Below, piece by piece: positions 1-12,100 of a stretch of DNA of 64,000 bases (its first letter is position 1; each line of letters begins with the position of its first letter). Origin of the DNA: Opisthocomus hoazin (taxonomy: Eukaryota > Chordata > Aves > Opisthocomiformes > Opisthocomidae). Both the position numbers and the translations under genes were made by a program. The stretch lies in contig NC_134415.1 in the NCBI RefSeq assembly GCF_030867145.1, forward strand, positions 66,059,300 to 66,123,299. The letters are read 5' to 3'. The notes beneath the pieces were generated by a model, which was not told where the DNA came from, did not search any database, and saw only the letters and a program-made list of their open reading frames with translations.

Positions 1-2973
1 AACTGTACTGCCTCAACAGGACATCCTTCGTGCAGCGGAAGAAACAAAATAAGTGCTGAACTTGTGCAATAATTAGGTTGTAAAAAGGACATGTTCTGAG
101 GTTATGCTCTCAATAAGGTAGGGCCGTGGATTTGATTCACAGAAAGGCTGAGGGCTTTTTATTTTGTTGGCTTTTTGCTCTGAAAGAATGAATCATTTTA
201 TGTATGAGATACGCTCTTGCCTAGTGGCTCAGTCTGTCTGCAGCTGCTGGGCACCTCTTGCAAAATTAAATGTGACGTGTGGCCAGTTGCATGGCAGTTA
301 CACCAGGTACAAGCGATGAAATGTTTGACAGACAGTGTCTAATGCTGGGCAGGCTTCACACGGATCCTCTTTGCCATGAGGATCGCTGTACCTTCCACGG
401 GTGCTAATGTGGGATCTCTTACAAATTCTATGTGCAAAAGATTTAAAGAAAAAGAGCCACTTTGTATTTTAGTCTTTTCTTATATTAGTTTCTGCTATTG
501 TGAAATTAATTCAGCCAGAGAAACTGGGCAATGTTACAAATAAAAGTAGACAGGCCGCGTCCAACAATGAAGCTCAGCACCAAGAATTTTGAGTAAAAAA
601 TTTTAAGAAGTTCAACAGAAAAAAGTGTACACAACAGAGCCCATGTCTCTTCTTGAAGCTTATGGCAGAACTCCCAGGGAATTTAAAGGCAAAGACGTGG
701 GCTGCGTGCCCACCTGTGCTTCATCTCCCATCAGGACTAACAAAGGATAGGTACACTTCTCGGATTAAGCCATTTTCGGTGGGGTTGCTTCCCTACCTTG
801 CTTTGCCAGCTCAACAAGGCAAGATGTCACATAATGAAGAGACTCTTCTTGAACATCAGTAGAAAGCATGGTCTGGAGGAGACCTTCAACACATGAGCTC
901 TCAATGATTCTCTGCAATGAGGAAGAGATTCACATTTAGCGCTTCGATTATGCTTTGGTGGGGTCCCAGGACTTCGGAAGCACTGTGTAACTCTTAGCAA
1001 CACTGAGGGCTAAAACATCAGTAACAGGAATGTCCCCTCCCAGCCCTACCACAACTAGGTGACAAATCTATTGTTCAGAGGTCACCTGATTTTAGACATT
1101 TCCCAGGGCTTGCTCTGTCTATGGGATGTTCTCATGGTCACAGATCACTCTGAGCCCGAAGAATTTCCTGACCTGTTGCTGCTATACCAGGCTGTTCGTT
1201 AGCATTAAGCTGTTGTTTGCTCAAGTCTCGCTGCAGAGGTGATTAAGCAGAGTGCTCCAGGGCAAAGCAGTGGGAAATGTGGAAGTTTTATCAGTTTCTT
1301 TCATTTGCCTCCAGGGCTTTGAAACCTTTCTGGTGTTGAAACGCTCTGATCTGCAGAAATATGAGATGACTTCTCACTAACAAAGGTGAGTTCTGTTTCT
1401 GGAGGGAAATGTTACAAATGAAACGCTTCTGTGTAACCCTTATATTTTGGGTTGAATCCGCTATGCCAAAAGTGGTGTTGGGCAGTGTGTCTCTGTACTG
1501 GGATATATATTATAGAGACTGAGCTGAAAGCAGATAGGAGACACAGCCTGTGCTGACCTGGATTAAAAGCATGTGAGACCAAAGAATGAGTCACCTGGAG
1601 GTGACTGGTTAGTACAGAAGCTGAAGCACAAAGTCATCAGCTCTCGGGGAGGTCCTAACAATGGGATCTGCTCACACCTCCGTAAGGGAGCTCAGCTGTC
1701 TGTCAGCATTTTTGTGGGCTCATTTTATGTTGCAGTTTTTAACCTGCTGCTTAGAGGTCGAAGCTGGATTCAAGACTGCTGCCTTTCAAGCTCTGTTCAT
1801 GTCCAGCTGGCATAAAACCAACACTTTTTTCCTCTTGTGACAAGGACTCCGGTGTTTTAGGGATGGTTCCTTAGAGTTGACCCTGGAAACCTGGCACTCC
1901 CATTCATGTCTGTGGATTCACTTGTGCAGTGAGAACTAAATACATTGCACAGCACACTATAAAGCTTTTATGAAGGTCATCCAGCTCTCTGCTGCTAACA
2001 GAATAAAGTCACAGAATTGAAGTGACAAATGTGGTAATCTTTTTAAAGCCAACTTTGAAAGGATGGTCCATTTTTACTCTTACTGTGGGCCTTGAGTTTG
2101 AGGGAATCTATTTCCCTGTGAAATTTGATTTCACAACTATCAGAAATCCATATAATTCTTATCTTAGTATAAGTGAAAACAATTATTGGGAGTAGTTTTC
2201 CTTTTGGCTAGTTTATATCTCTGGAACTAGTGGTAACTGGAACATGAACAAAGAAGAAAAAAAAAAAAGGAACTGAGTCTCAAAAAGTGTGTCCCAGAAA
2301 GTGGGGCAAAGCAGAGACAAGGATTTGCGTCGGGTTTTTTTCCCCAATATTGATTGTTACTAGTGGCACTGTTTTATCAAGGTACCCTTCAAAGGCAAGG
2401 AGAAAGGAAATGCATCTGTGGATATGGATTTCATTAGAAGCAAAGTCAGCAACAGAGATCTTTACAGCATCTTGGCACAGCTAGTATCTTGCCAAACAGG
2501 CAAAATGTATCTCAGCAGCTGGGGTTATATTTAACGAACTGGGACTGAAATTAGATCAGCATTGAACCCCATAAGTGGATAACTAAGGGCAACTGAAGAG
2601 TGAGAGTTAGGAATTCAGGATTCAGTTTCTAAGAATCCTCAGATTTTCCTTGGTGGTTCCTTTGATCAGTATGAAATGTCATTGCTAGAAATATGTTTTA
2701 TACCTATGATGCAGTCATTCAAATTAGGTAACTACATCACTCATAGGAAAAATTAGACATTTCTTATTTTCATTAGCATTTTTGTATTTGAAAAATATTA
2801 ATAAAAGCCCCTGTCATTATGGCACATCACATCCTTTTCATACCCACAATTTTCTGTAGAGTATCCTTGGCGTATATTTCTTTAAAAAAAAAAAAAAAAT
2901 TCTGTGGGTAATGCTGATTTGATATAACTGCAACCTCGCAGGTGTAGTTCAGGGAAAAATACTGGGTACCTAC
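1..2973. other. Non-coding, probable intron or 3' flank of the armadillo gene
   Basis: No recognisable exon, RNA gene or repeat family. It contains poly-A/T tracts (near 2260 and 2883) only. The final exon of the armadillo gene may be hidden here, but no segment has both a convincing splice site and repeat-like coding sequence. Confidence 0.4.
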
Positions 2974-3102
2974 CTGTCTGTTTTTGGAAAGGCTCAGGTT
3001 TTTGATGATACAAGCAGCATGGCCAACGATCACAGGGTCTGTTTTATAGACCGACAGAAGCATCCCCAGGCTCTGCAGCAGCTCGGCACTTGCCAGAGTG
3101 TC
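2974..3102 (-). CDS. Armadillo gene, last exon visible
   Basis: It encodes 43 codons, [20 protein letters not shown] then [18 protein letters not shown], an armadillo-type helical repeat. Acceptor CTTCTCAG, donor CAG|GTAGGT. Because it ends in a donor, at least one more exon should lie at 1-2973 or beyond the window; I could not identify it. Confidence 0.72.
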
Positions 3103-6100
3103 CTGAGAAGAGCAACCAGTATCTCCATTACATCCAGTAAGGACAACACAATGCAGCTTCGCAGCAAACTGCAGCTAGACAGATCTTAGCTCTGACGGAA
3201 GAGCATTGATTAGCTCACTTGAACCAGCGGTGTAGCGGCTGGGTCCAGTGCTTTGTCTCCCAAAATACGGCCTACGGACTGGCACTGACCTACGGACTAT
3301 GGAAAGCAGAGTCTTTAAGGTCTGGGAGTTAATTTCTGTTCGCATCAGACGCTTCCCAGAGGCTGCTGGTAGTCAGGGGAAGGACACGTGAAGTGGTCAG
3401 GATGGGTGTGAAAGGGAAAAGTCCGTGGTGAAGCAGCAGCAGCAGCAGCGTGTCCCTGAGCAGCGCAGCAGTCTGCCTCGCCCGCAGGAGTACGGTTAGA
3501 CCAGCTTGTGGTCAGGCGCCGCTTTGGCAACGTGTTCCGAACCGCAGCGTCTGCGTTTGTCTGTACGTTTCTCTGCTGTCTGAGGGACTTTACTGCGTCC
3601 CTCTCTCCCTGGCTGTAGTCTTCCTCCAGTTACCACTCATACTCATTGAATCGGATCTTCTGAATTTGGATTACTGCCCAGGTAGTTTCCTCAAGAACAG
3701 GCTGGATTAAGGGGGCGCTGCTATTTTTAAGAGAAACCTGATCTCAGCAGGCTTTGGGTTAGGTCTACAGTTAAAAGCAACGTATGATTTCCTCTTCGGA
3801 GAATTTTTTCTTTCAGTCTCTTTCCCTTAGGAATTTGAGTTCTTTATGCAGTTCTTAACGTTGGTTAGTAATGAACTATATTAATTGTGTTACTTAGAAA
3901 CTCAGACACGTTAGTGAGACTGTTCAATGTAAAACAAATCATCAATCCTATATACAGTTGAGAAAAATCCCATAATTCTGAAACCTGCACAGTGTCAGGA
4001 TCACTGAAGCAGCATGAAAAGCAGACGTCTTCAAAAATCAGTTTAACTTGCATCTTTCTTTTACTTAGGTTAAATTACACAAGTATATTTTATTTTCTTT
4101 TAATATTAGCTGGCATCTTCACTTAAGTTCATTCTTAAGCACTGTCACAACCAGCAATCCGAAAATAAAACATGAAAATAGATGGAAAGGGCAGTGCTAT
4201 GGCTGAACTCAGGGCATTTAGAGAATCCTATATGCAGGTATGGCCGTCTCTAGTTTTAGCTTTTGTCCTCTTCAAAGGCTGAAATCATATACTTTTAGAT
4301 ATTCCAATTATATTACCATTAATGACTGTTTTCTGTACTTTTGTCCTGAGTGTCCTCTTTTCTATGTAATCCCATCAACTACGATACCCTTATTTGATTT
4401 GCTACAGCTGGAGAGGAGGAAATTGTCTACGGACTATAAATGAAATTTCTAATATATAATGACTTCCCTCCTGAGCTCTTCTGTTTATTTATTTAGGACC
4501 TACAGTAGCAAGTGACATTACTCTTCATTCTGCTGAACCTCTTTTTTGGCTGGTATATAGCCAGGATTCAGATTTTGTTTCCTGGCTCAATCCTGCACAG
4601 CGCGAGAGAATCACGAAAAAACTCTGAGTAGAAATGGATTGGGTGGATCAGATGGATATTGACCTACCTTCTCCCAAGATTTAAAAGAAAGAAACAAAAA
4701 AAACCCCCAAAGGCCCCAAACAAACGAAGAGGGAAAAGCATCCTAGCAGCAACTGTGTTTACAATTGCAGTGCTGCACTCGCACCCCTTGTCTAGGGATT
4801 TCTTGACAAGATAAATATTACCCCCTGTTTACCAGGTAGCAAGATGGGAAAGCAAAGTCATTTTGTACTTGCAGTGGGAAGTCAGTGGCATCATCTGGAG
4901 GAGACAGACCCTTGCCACCCTGACTTCCACATCTTTGCTCAGAGGAATGTGATTTAAAGGCTGTTTTCGCACAAAGCCTGACTCTTTCTTTAGTGTTTCA
5001 GGGTTGGGCTGTCCTTGGGTTGGGCTGTCCTTGGGAGAACTGAATAAAATTCGCCCTGCCAGAGGGAAGTTTTCCAGCACTTTCTGGGAATCGCTGTCAA
5101 CAGCCTGGCCGGGGGATTGCAAAAAAAGGGGTTTAAGCAGGGAGAGTAGCTCCTGTGAAGCATTCCTGGGGGTTTGCTTCATGGTAACGAAAGGGCAGAT
5201 GAATTCTGCCCTATTGTATCCTGGGTAGTATTTGTAATAATTCAAGCATCCCTTGACTTGTTTGTAAAGGTTAGCTTTGTCCGGTGGTTTGTTTTCCAAC
5301 AGCTGTTCCCATGGAGAAGTCCCTCTTTCACTCACTGAGAATCCAGCCTGGGTGAGTGAAAGAAACCTTGAAAAGGTTTGAAAAGCGGGCCAGAAGAGGC
5401 ACGGAGGTGGGGAGGCGGGGTGCGAGTGGGGAGGGGTCAGCCTCTTCGCAGAGTGCCCCGGGCGCGCTCGCACAAAGCAGCAACATTCAACAGTCAGGGG
5501 CAGCCATGTTTGCTCACTAAAACAAATTCTGAGATGTGGACACTTCTCACCGGAGAACGAACCCTCGCGGGCGGTGCTTTGCTCTCCAGCCTCCTGCCGC
5601 GGACCCTCTCCCCCAGGGAGGACGGGCTCTGTCACCGCTGGGGCAGCCAGCGAGAGCTCGTGGTGCTTTTGCCGTTCCCACCGATGCTGCGCCGTGCCCT
5701 CTGTCGCTGGGGTTTGAAGCGCTGGTAAGGACACGGTCCAGCATCGGGGGGAAAGGAGCTGCAGATACTCTTCTCTGGGAGAACAGAAAGTGTAAATAGC
5801 GGTTGGGGGCGGCAAAAAAAGCAAATGCCAGCGAGGACTGTTCCAGCATAGCGCTTCATACTGAGTGACGTTCTTACTGTGTAAATAGCCCCCAACCAAC
5901 TTCATGTACTTCAACTGTAAGCTTCTTGAGAACAAACTGTGTTTTGACTGAGTGAGGGAGTTTGATTAGCAATGAGGACGGCTGGTGCTAGTGCAGCCAG
6001 CACAAAACCTACGAAGCCCCAGTGCCTCTGAAAAGCTCGACGCTCTAGTTGCTGCTTCCCAGCCATTTCTTCCATCATGTCCCAGCGTTAGAGAAGGTGC

Positions 6101-9100
6101 AGTCTGGTTCATGCTGTGCTGTGTAGGTGTAGGCACCAGGCTTGCAGTAGCCACAGGGCATTTCCAATCAGCCTGAGTGTATTTCAGCCACCAGAAGCAC
6201 CGAAGCCCAGCTGTGGTTACTCAGATCATCTGTCACTACTGCTTAAAGCAATGTGGCAGGAAAGGTTCTTGCATTTTTTTTGCTTTAGCTACCCAAACTC
6301 TGGTTTTCCCAAGAGGTTATTTGAAGACACCTGTCAAAAACCTTTCATATCCATGTTCCTAAGGATGCCTTTAGTTACTGTAATGAAAAGCACATTTAAA
6401 AATAATAATAATTTGTCAGTCACTACTTACTGGTTTTATGTGGAGGATGAAAGTACAGCAGGAGTGACTGATTTGTTTATTTGCCGGAGTTTATTTCTAC
6501 TCAGACTTCTTCATGTATTTGCATAGTGTTGCACTGTTAAAGGTGCTGTTTATCCTGAATGTCAGCAAAAGAACCATTCTATAACTAAGGACGTGACAAG
6601 GCATAGGGAAGTCCTGGTGAATTAGCTAAAGATAAGTAAGATTTCAAATTTTATTAGCCCCACTTGCTGTCTTGATCCTAATTCAAAAGGTGTTAAATTT
6701 ATGCAAATGTACTTTTGAATAACTGTCCAATAGGGAAGTATTTTTGCACTTCATTTTGCACTGATGCACTTTAAATACACGCTCTAAATCAGTTTGCTTT
6801 TCCATGTGTGTGGAAACTCTGTAGCCAAGGATTAACTTCCTCAGCCGCCTTCGTGGCTGCAGTCTCTCACAGTGCTAAGCGTGTGTTCTGCCCCTTGTTG
6901 CACCCACCTGGAGACCTACACTCTGGGGACCGAGGGGACCACAGGGAGTTACAAGGAGTGCGGGGTAGTATCCACACACCCAAGGAATCTGACACCCACC
7001 TCCCCTCCACCCTCCCCTCGGTCGTGTAACAGGTAATCTGATTAACTACGGGGCCCTTTGGATCCCACTCACCACAACAGAGAGGGTCCTTGGGTAGTGA
7101 GTGACAGTGCAGATGCAGTAGACAAAACCTTGTCCATTCATACGGGAAGGAGAACTGCTGGGAAGCCTCACGGAGTCTACCAGTCATTCACAAAATGCAT
7201 TTTGTTTGCAGTTTAGCCATGACAGAGCGTCACCCCAGGCAGGGTCTAGAACTGCTCCTTCCCTTCTGCTCTTGGGGAATGACCTCCCCTACCTGGTTGT
7301 GCGGGTGCTGGGACAGTATCCAGAGCAGGGCGATGGAGGCGCGACGCACATCCTCACTGCCAGATGCCAGGAGAGAGTGCAGCTTGGGCAGGACGTCCTC
7401 AGCAACCATCTCGGCCTGGATGTCCGCTGGTTGGGGGAAACGACCGAGAACAGGGAGCTGCAGAGCACTGCGAGGAGACGTTCAGGCCCTGACTCACATG
7501 CATTTCACCGCCTCAGCGATGAGACTTAGAGGGGACCTCCCCACCTCTGAGAGATGACACAATGCTGGATGTTTGGTTATAAAAATAAACCCTCATCTGT
7601 TCTGGCTCCTCTTGCCAAAGGATTAATGCAGGCTTGAGAGCACAAAGTAGCTCTGGGCACCCTTCAGTTCGTGTCTGAATCTCAGCGAGAAGAAAGGAGG
7701 GGAATTTTCCGAGTGCTTCGTGGGCCTAAGGATCAGCGAGAAGGCAGCAGCTTCTGCTGTGCAGATGGAAAGACCTCCCCAAGCACCACCTCTCTCACCG
7801 AGTTATGGTCAGCCAGAGGAGGGGTCGGCCATCCTGGCTGAGTCCTCCTACCCGACCTGTCCCTGCAACCTCAGCAAGTGCCAGTCCTCTGCTTTCATCT
7901 CCCAAGTGTGCTGTAGAAACGGATCTTGGGCTTTCAATAGGATAGGATGAGAGGATGACAAGTGCTCGGGAGAAAATGCTATTTAATGACAGACAGATTC
8001 ATGCCTTGGGAGAAGGCAGGTGCCTACTCAAGCAGCAACTTCAGGAGACATTTGGTCCTAACCAGGTTTAATGCTTAGGAAACATGGAAGGGAGAAAAAC
8101 TGAACACAGTTGTAAAGGCTCTGTGCATAAGACGACCCCTGCTGTCTCTCTGACTTTGTCCAGATACTTCCCCTCACTGCCTGGGAGCTCTGAGGCTGGT
8201 TTAGTTAGTGTATGTACTGCACCTCCCTCTTCTCTTAATATCTAGTCAAAATGTAGAAAAGAGGGTATAATATGAAAGCTTCCCAGCCCCCTGTGCTCAC
8301 TCTGAAAGGCAGAAAGAAAGAAAAAAGTGTGGTTTGTTTATCTCCAAGATATTGCTTACCACTGGTAGCCAAATTTCTTAGGCAAACACACGCCTGGCTT
8401 GAAACCTGCTTGCGCCAAAGGAGGACAAAAAAAACAAGGAAAAGAGAGAGGGTAAAAAAAAAGCTGTTTCAGTAATGCATGTTCTTGCCTACTGTATGCA
8501 AAATAAACTTGACAACACTAGCAAGCTATTACAGTATCTTCAGAACAAATTTTGCAACGTGACTTTTTTTTTTTCAAAGTTTTGATGAATTTTTGCAACC
8601 TCCTCTAGTACCAGTCATCCTGTTGCTGATGTGGAAGAGCCAGTGGGGTTCAGATGTTGGTATATTTTAGCATTGTCAGATGAGTTATAGGAAAATGACT
8701 GAATTTGCCTCATTTACTTTGCCTTTTTTTCATCTCCCTCCTAGAAGGAATTTAGGTTCCAGCCTTTAAATCCTGAACTGCGGCTTCCTGAAGTTTCTTT
8801 GGTGTGGCTCCAAACAAAGCAAAATTTTGAAGACGTTATTCTTTGAAGCCATATAGTCAAAGCTATGGATACCAAAAACAAACAAAGTAGCATAATAGAT
8901 GCTCCAGCTACCTTCTGTTGCAGACACGATGATCAAAGATAGCTGAGAGCCTGGACAGAGCACTTCACACACATAGTTTGAAGTTTAAAGAATACAGGCC
9001 ATTCTAGTCTAAAGGAAGTGTCCGGGCTGTGGAACCACTTTAATGATTTCCCTTCTCTTTCTCTGCACATTGACCTTGTAGAACCTATGTATCTTCTAAT

Positions 9101-12100
9101 ATATGTGGTTTTTCTCATGGGAAGCCTGAAACTGGAAGCCCAAGTTTACAGCTCTACTTTGATGTTAAGCCTTTATGCAAAGAGAAGGCTACAGCTTTAC
9201 CTTGTCCACAGAAGAGGATAGGAGACAGATGAGTGTCCGCAGCAGGAATCTGTTTCCAGGTCTCAGCATGGCTTCGTGGTGCTGAGCGTTGGCTGCCACG
9301 TTGCTTAGGGCAGCACAGCTGTAATACTGCAGAGAACCAAGGAAAAAGTAGAGAAGGAGGAGGTCACAGTGGTGCCATGTTGAAGAGAATAAAAATAAAT
9401 TGGAGAAATGCTCAGATTTAGAGCTAATGAAAATAAAGTGCTTTTTCATCTTAAGGGTGTTTTATTGGGTAGATGTGATTAACAGCCTAAGTGGGCTTCC
9501 TCCAGGAAAAGTGACGCAATCTGCTGTCGCTACACCAGCAGTCATGCCCAGTCACCCACCAGGACCCTGGGTATTTGGGAATGTGCTGTGTTGCTGCAAC
9601 AACACTGCTGCTGGCACCCAAGTCAGCTCATCTGCATCTACTGTATTACATGTTTACATTAATTTACTCAAACCGGATGTAGTCATTGCCCTGCCATGCC
9701 GAGAAATGATTTTCAAAGGATTTGAACATTAATGCTAGGGAGGATTATATATGGGTATGTATTACTAGAGAGGTATAATTAGAAGGAACGGGTTGAACTG
9801 CAGAGAAGGAATTTTTAAGATGAATCTCAGAGAAAGCTGATGATGCTGAAACAGTTAGCAGAAAGCAATTCCAGCTCCATCACTTCAGACATTTAAAATG
9901 ATCTGAACAGAGATGACAAAGCCGATGGAGGAAACAATCCTGTGCTACTCAGAGGACCAAATGCATGAACTAGCGGACTTTAAGGTTTACAACTCTGATT
10001 CATAGTTTTCCATCAGAGTACTTCTGAACCAAGACCAGCTCTCAGTTAAGTGTGCAGAATCACAGAGATGTCTGTGATAGGCATAAAATAGGAAGATTTC
10101 CCAGACATTTATGATAAGAAGAAAAAAGTCTTTGCAAGCTATGCCTTTTCAGGACACTTAGTAAAATTGCTTGGAGTGGAAGATCAAAGTTAGGATCAAA
10201 AAAAAAAAACTAGAGGAAGAAGCTTATGTAACTTGTCTGATGACCTGAAAGACACAGGAAGGTAACCACGTAACAACTGTGTGCATGCATTAATGTACTC
10301 TGGCAGATGCACTTCTGCATCGTAAACTTTCTCCTGTGGAGCTAGACAAATTGAGTGATTTGAATATACATCATCTGACTGAGCTGAGTTTCACAGAGAT
10401 GCTCTCACTTCTTTCCCATTTTCTCCAGAGAAACCTTCCCTGCTCTCCACCTTTTCATTTCCTCGTGCTGTGGTTTGTGCTTTCCTTACAGTCACACTGT
10501 TACTGTTTAAAATTCTGACCTGTTTGAGCCATACCTGCACTTCTGAGTCAGGAGATTCCAGCAGTAAGGTAAGAACTGGTAGGGCTCCTTCCTTGCATAG
10601 GACCTGTTGAATTTTCTCTGCCATTTAAAGAAAAAAAGTTCTGTTAATGTGCCTTTCCCCTTCCCTCCCTCTCATCTAGAAAAAGGATGCACACAATTAT
10701 TGGATTCTAGAGACGGGGGTAGATGTCCAAATATATGCCGTCATGTGACTGGAGAGTATATGATTTAGAGCTTGTGCAATACAGCAGCGTGCAGACATTT
10801 TAGCAAAATGACTAGCAGGCTGGCTGATTAAGCCTTTGCTGCTTTTATGCTAAAGACTGTTCCAAGAATCTGAATTGCTGGAGAAGCTGAAAAACCTCAG
10901 GTACAATACTCACCATGATTTCTGTTTTAAAAACCAAAAAAACAAATCCTTTTAAAAATTCTGAATAATAACAAAAGTGCAATAATAAACTGTAGAAGTT
11001 CTTGCCAACCATTTCCTTCCACCATACAGAAATAAGAGACATTACTCACAACTGTATCACTTAGCTGTGTGGGATAATGGTGTCATCTAGATAGGTGAGA
11101 TTTAATCATAGAATCATAGAATCATAGAAAGTTTTGGGTTGGAAGGGACCCCCAGAGGTCATGTAGTCCAACCCCCCCGCAGCGAGCAGGGACACTGCTA
11201 ACTAGATCAGGTTGCTCAGAGCCCCGTCCAACCTGGTCTTGAATGTTTCCAGGGATGGGGCCTCCACTACCTCTCTGGGCAACCCGTTCCAGTGTTTCAC
11301 CACCCTCATTGTAAAGAATTTCTTCCTTATATCTAGCCTAAACCTACCCTGTTTTAGTTTAAAACCATTACCCCTCGTCCTGTCACTGCTGTCTCTACTA
11401 AAAAGATTGTCCCCATCTTTCCTATAGGCTCCCTTTAAGTGCTGAAAGGCTGCAATCAGGTCTCCCCGCAGCCTTCTCTTCTCCAGGCTGAACAAGCCCA
11501 GCTCTCTCAGCCTGTCCTCATAGGAGAGGTGCTCCAGCCCTCGGATCATTTTTGTAGCCCTAATGCTGGTTTGTTTCAGAGTTAGTGGATGGTAATACAC
11601 ATACTATTGCAGAGGACCAAATACCGTTTGCTAAAGCTCTTGGCAGATATCCCAGTAGCCTTTAACGTCTGACCCATAATAATTGTATTTTGCATGTTCC
11701 AACTTCAAGTTAGGGATACAAGCCAAACGTTCCTAGAGCTTGAGCTTGTTGGATAAGCTTCTGAGATTGCGTCAAAGTACCACTAAATGTGCTGCTATAT
11801 TTCTAGACCAAGTTATCTCTTTAACAAATCATTATGTCTTTTCCTATTTTTTTGACTGACGGTTTCAGTGCTTTTACATCAGCCCCTTGGGGTTGAAAAT
11901 CAAGCCTTTCTATTTTGGTACTAGGCAAAAAAAGGGTCTGTATTAGCTAACTTAAATCATCAGCCTATGGTATCAACACGAATGCCACAGGCAAAGAAAA
12001 TCCTTTGTTGCTCAGATACGCTTTTATTCTTGCCTTAACACTTTTGAATTATTTTTCTATTAGTGAGAAATATTCTTTTGGCAATTTTAGATAAAGGGTT

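Noticed and set aside
8933-8935. TGA as selenocysteine codon
   Set aside because: Armadillo proteins are not selenoproteins and no SECIS-like element was noticed; decay or error is simpler.
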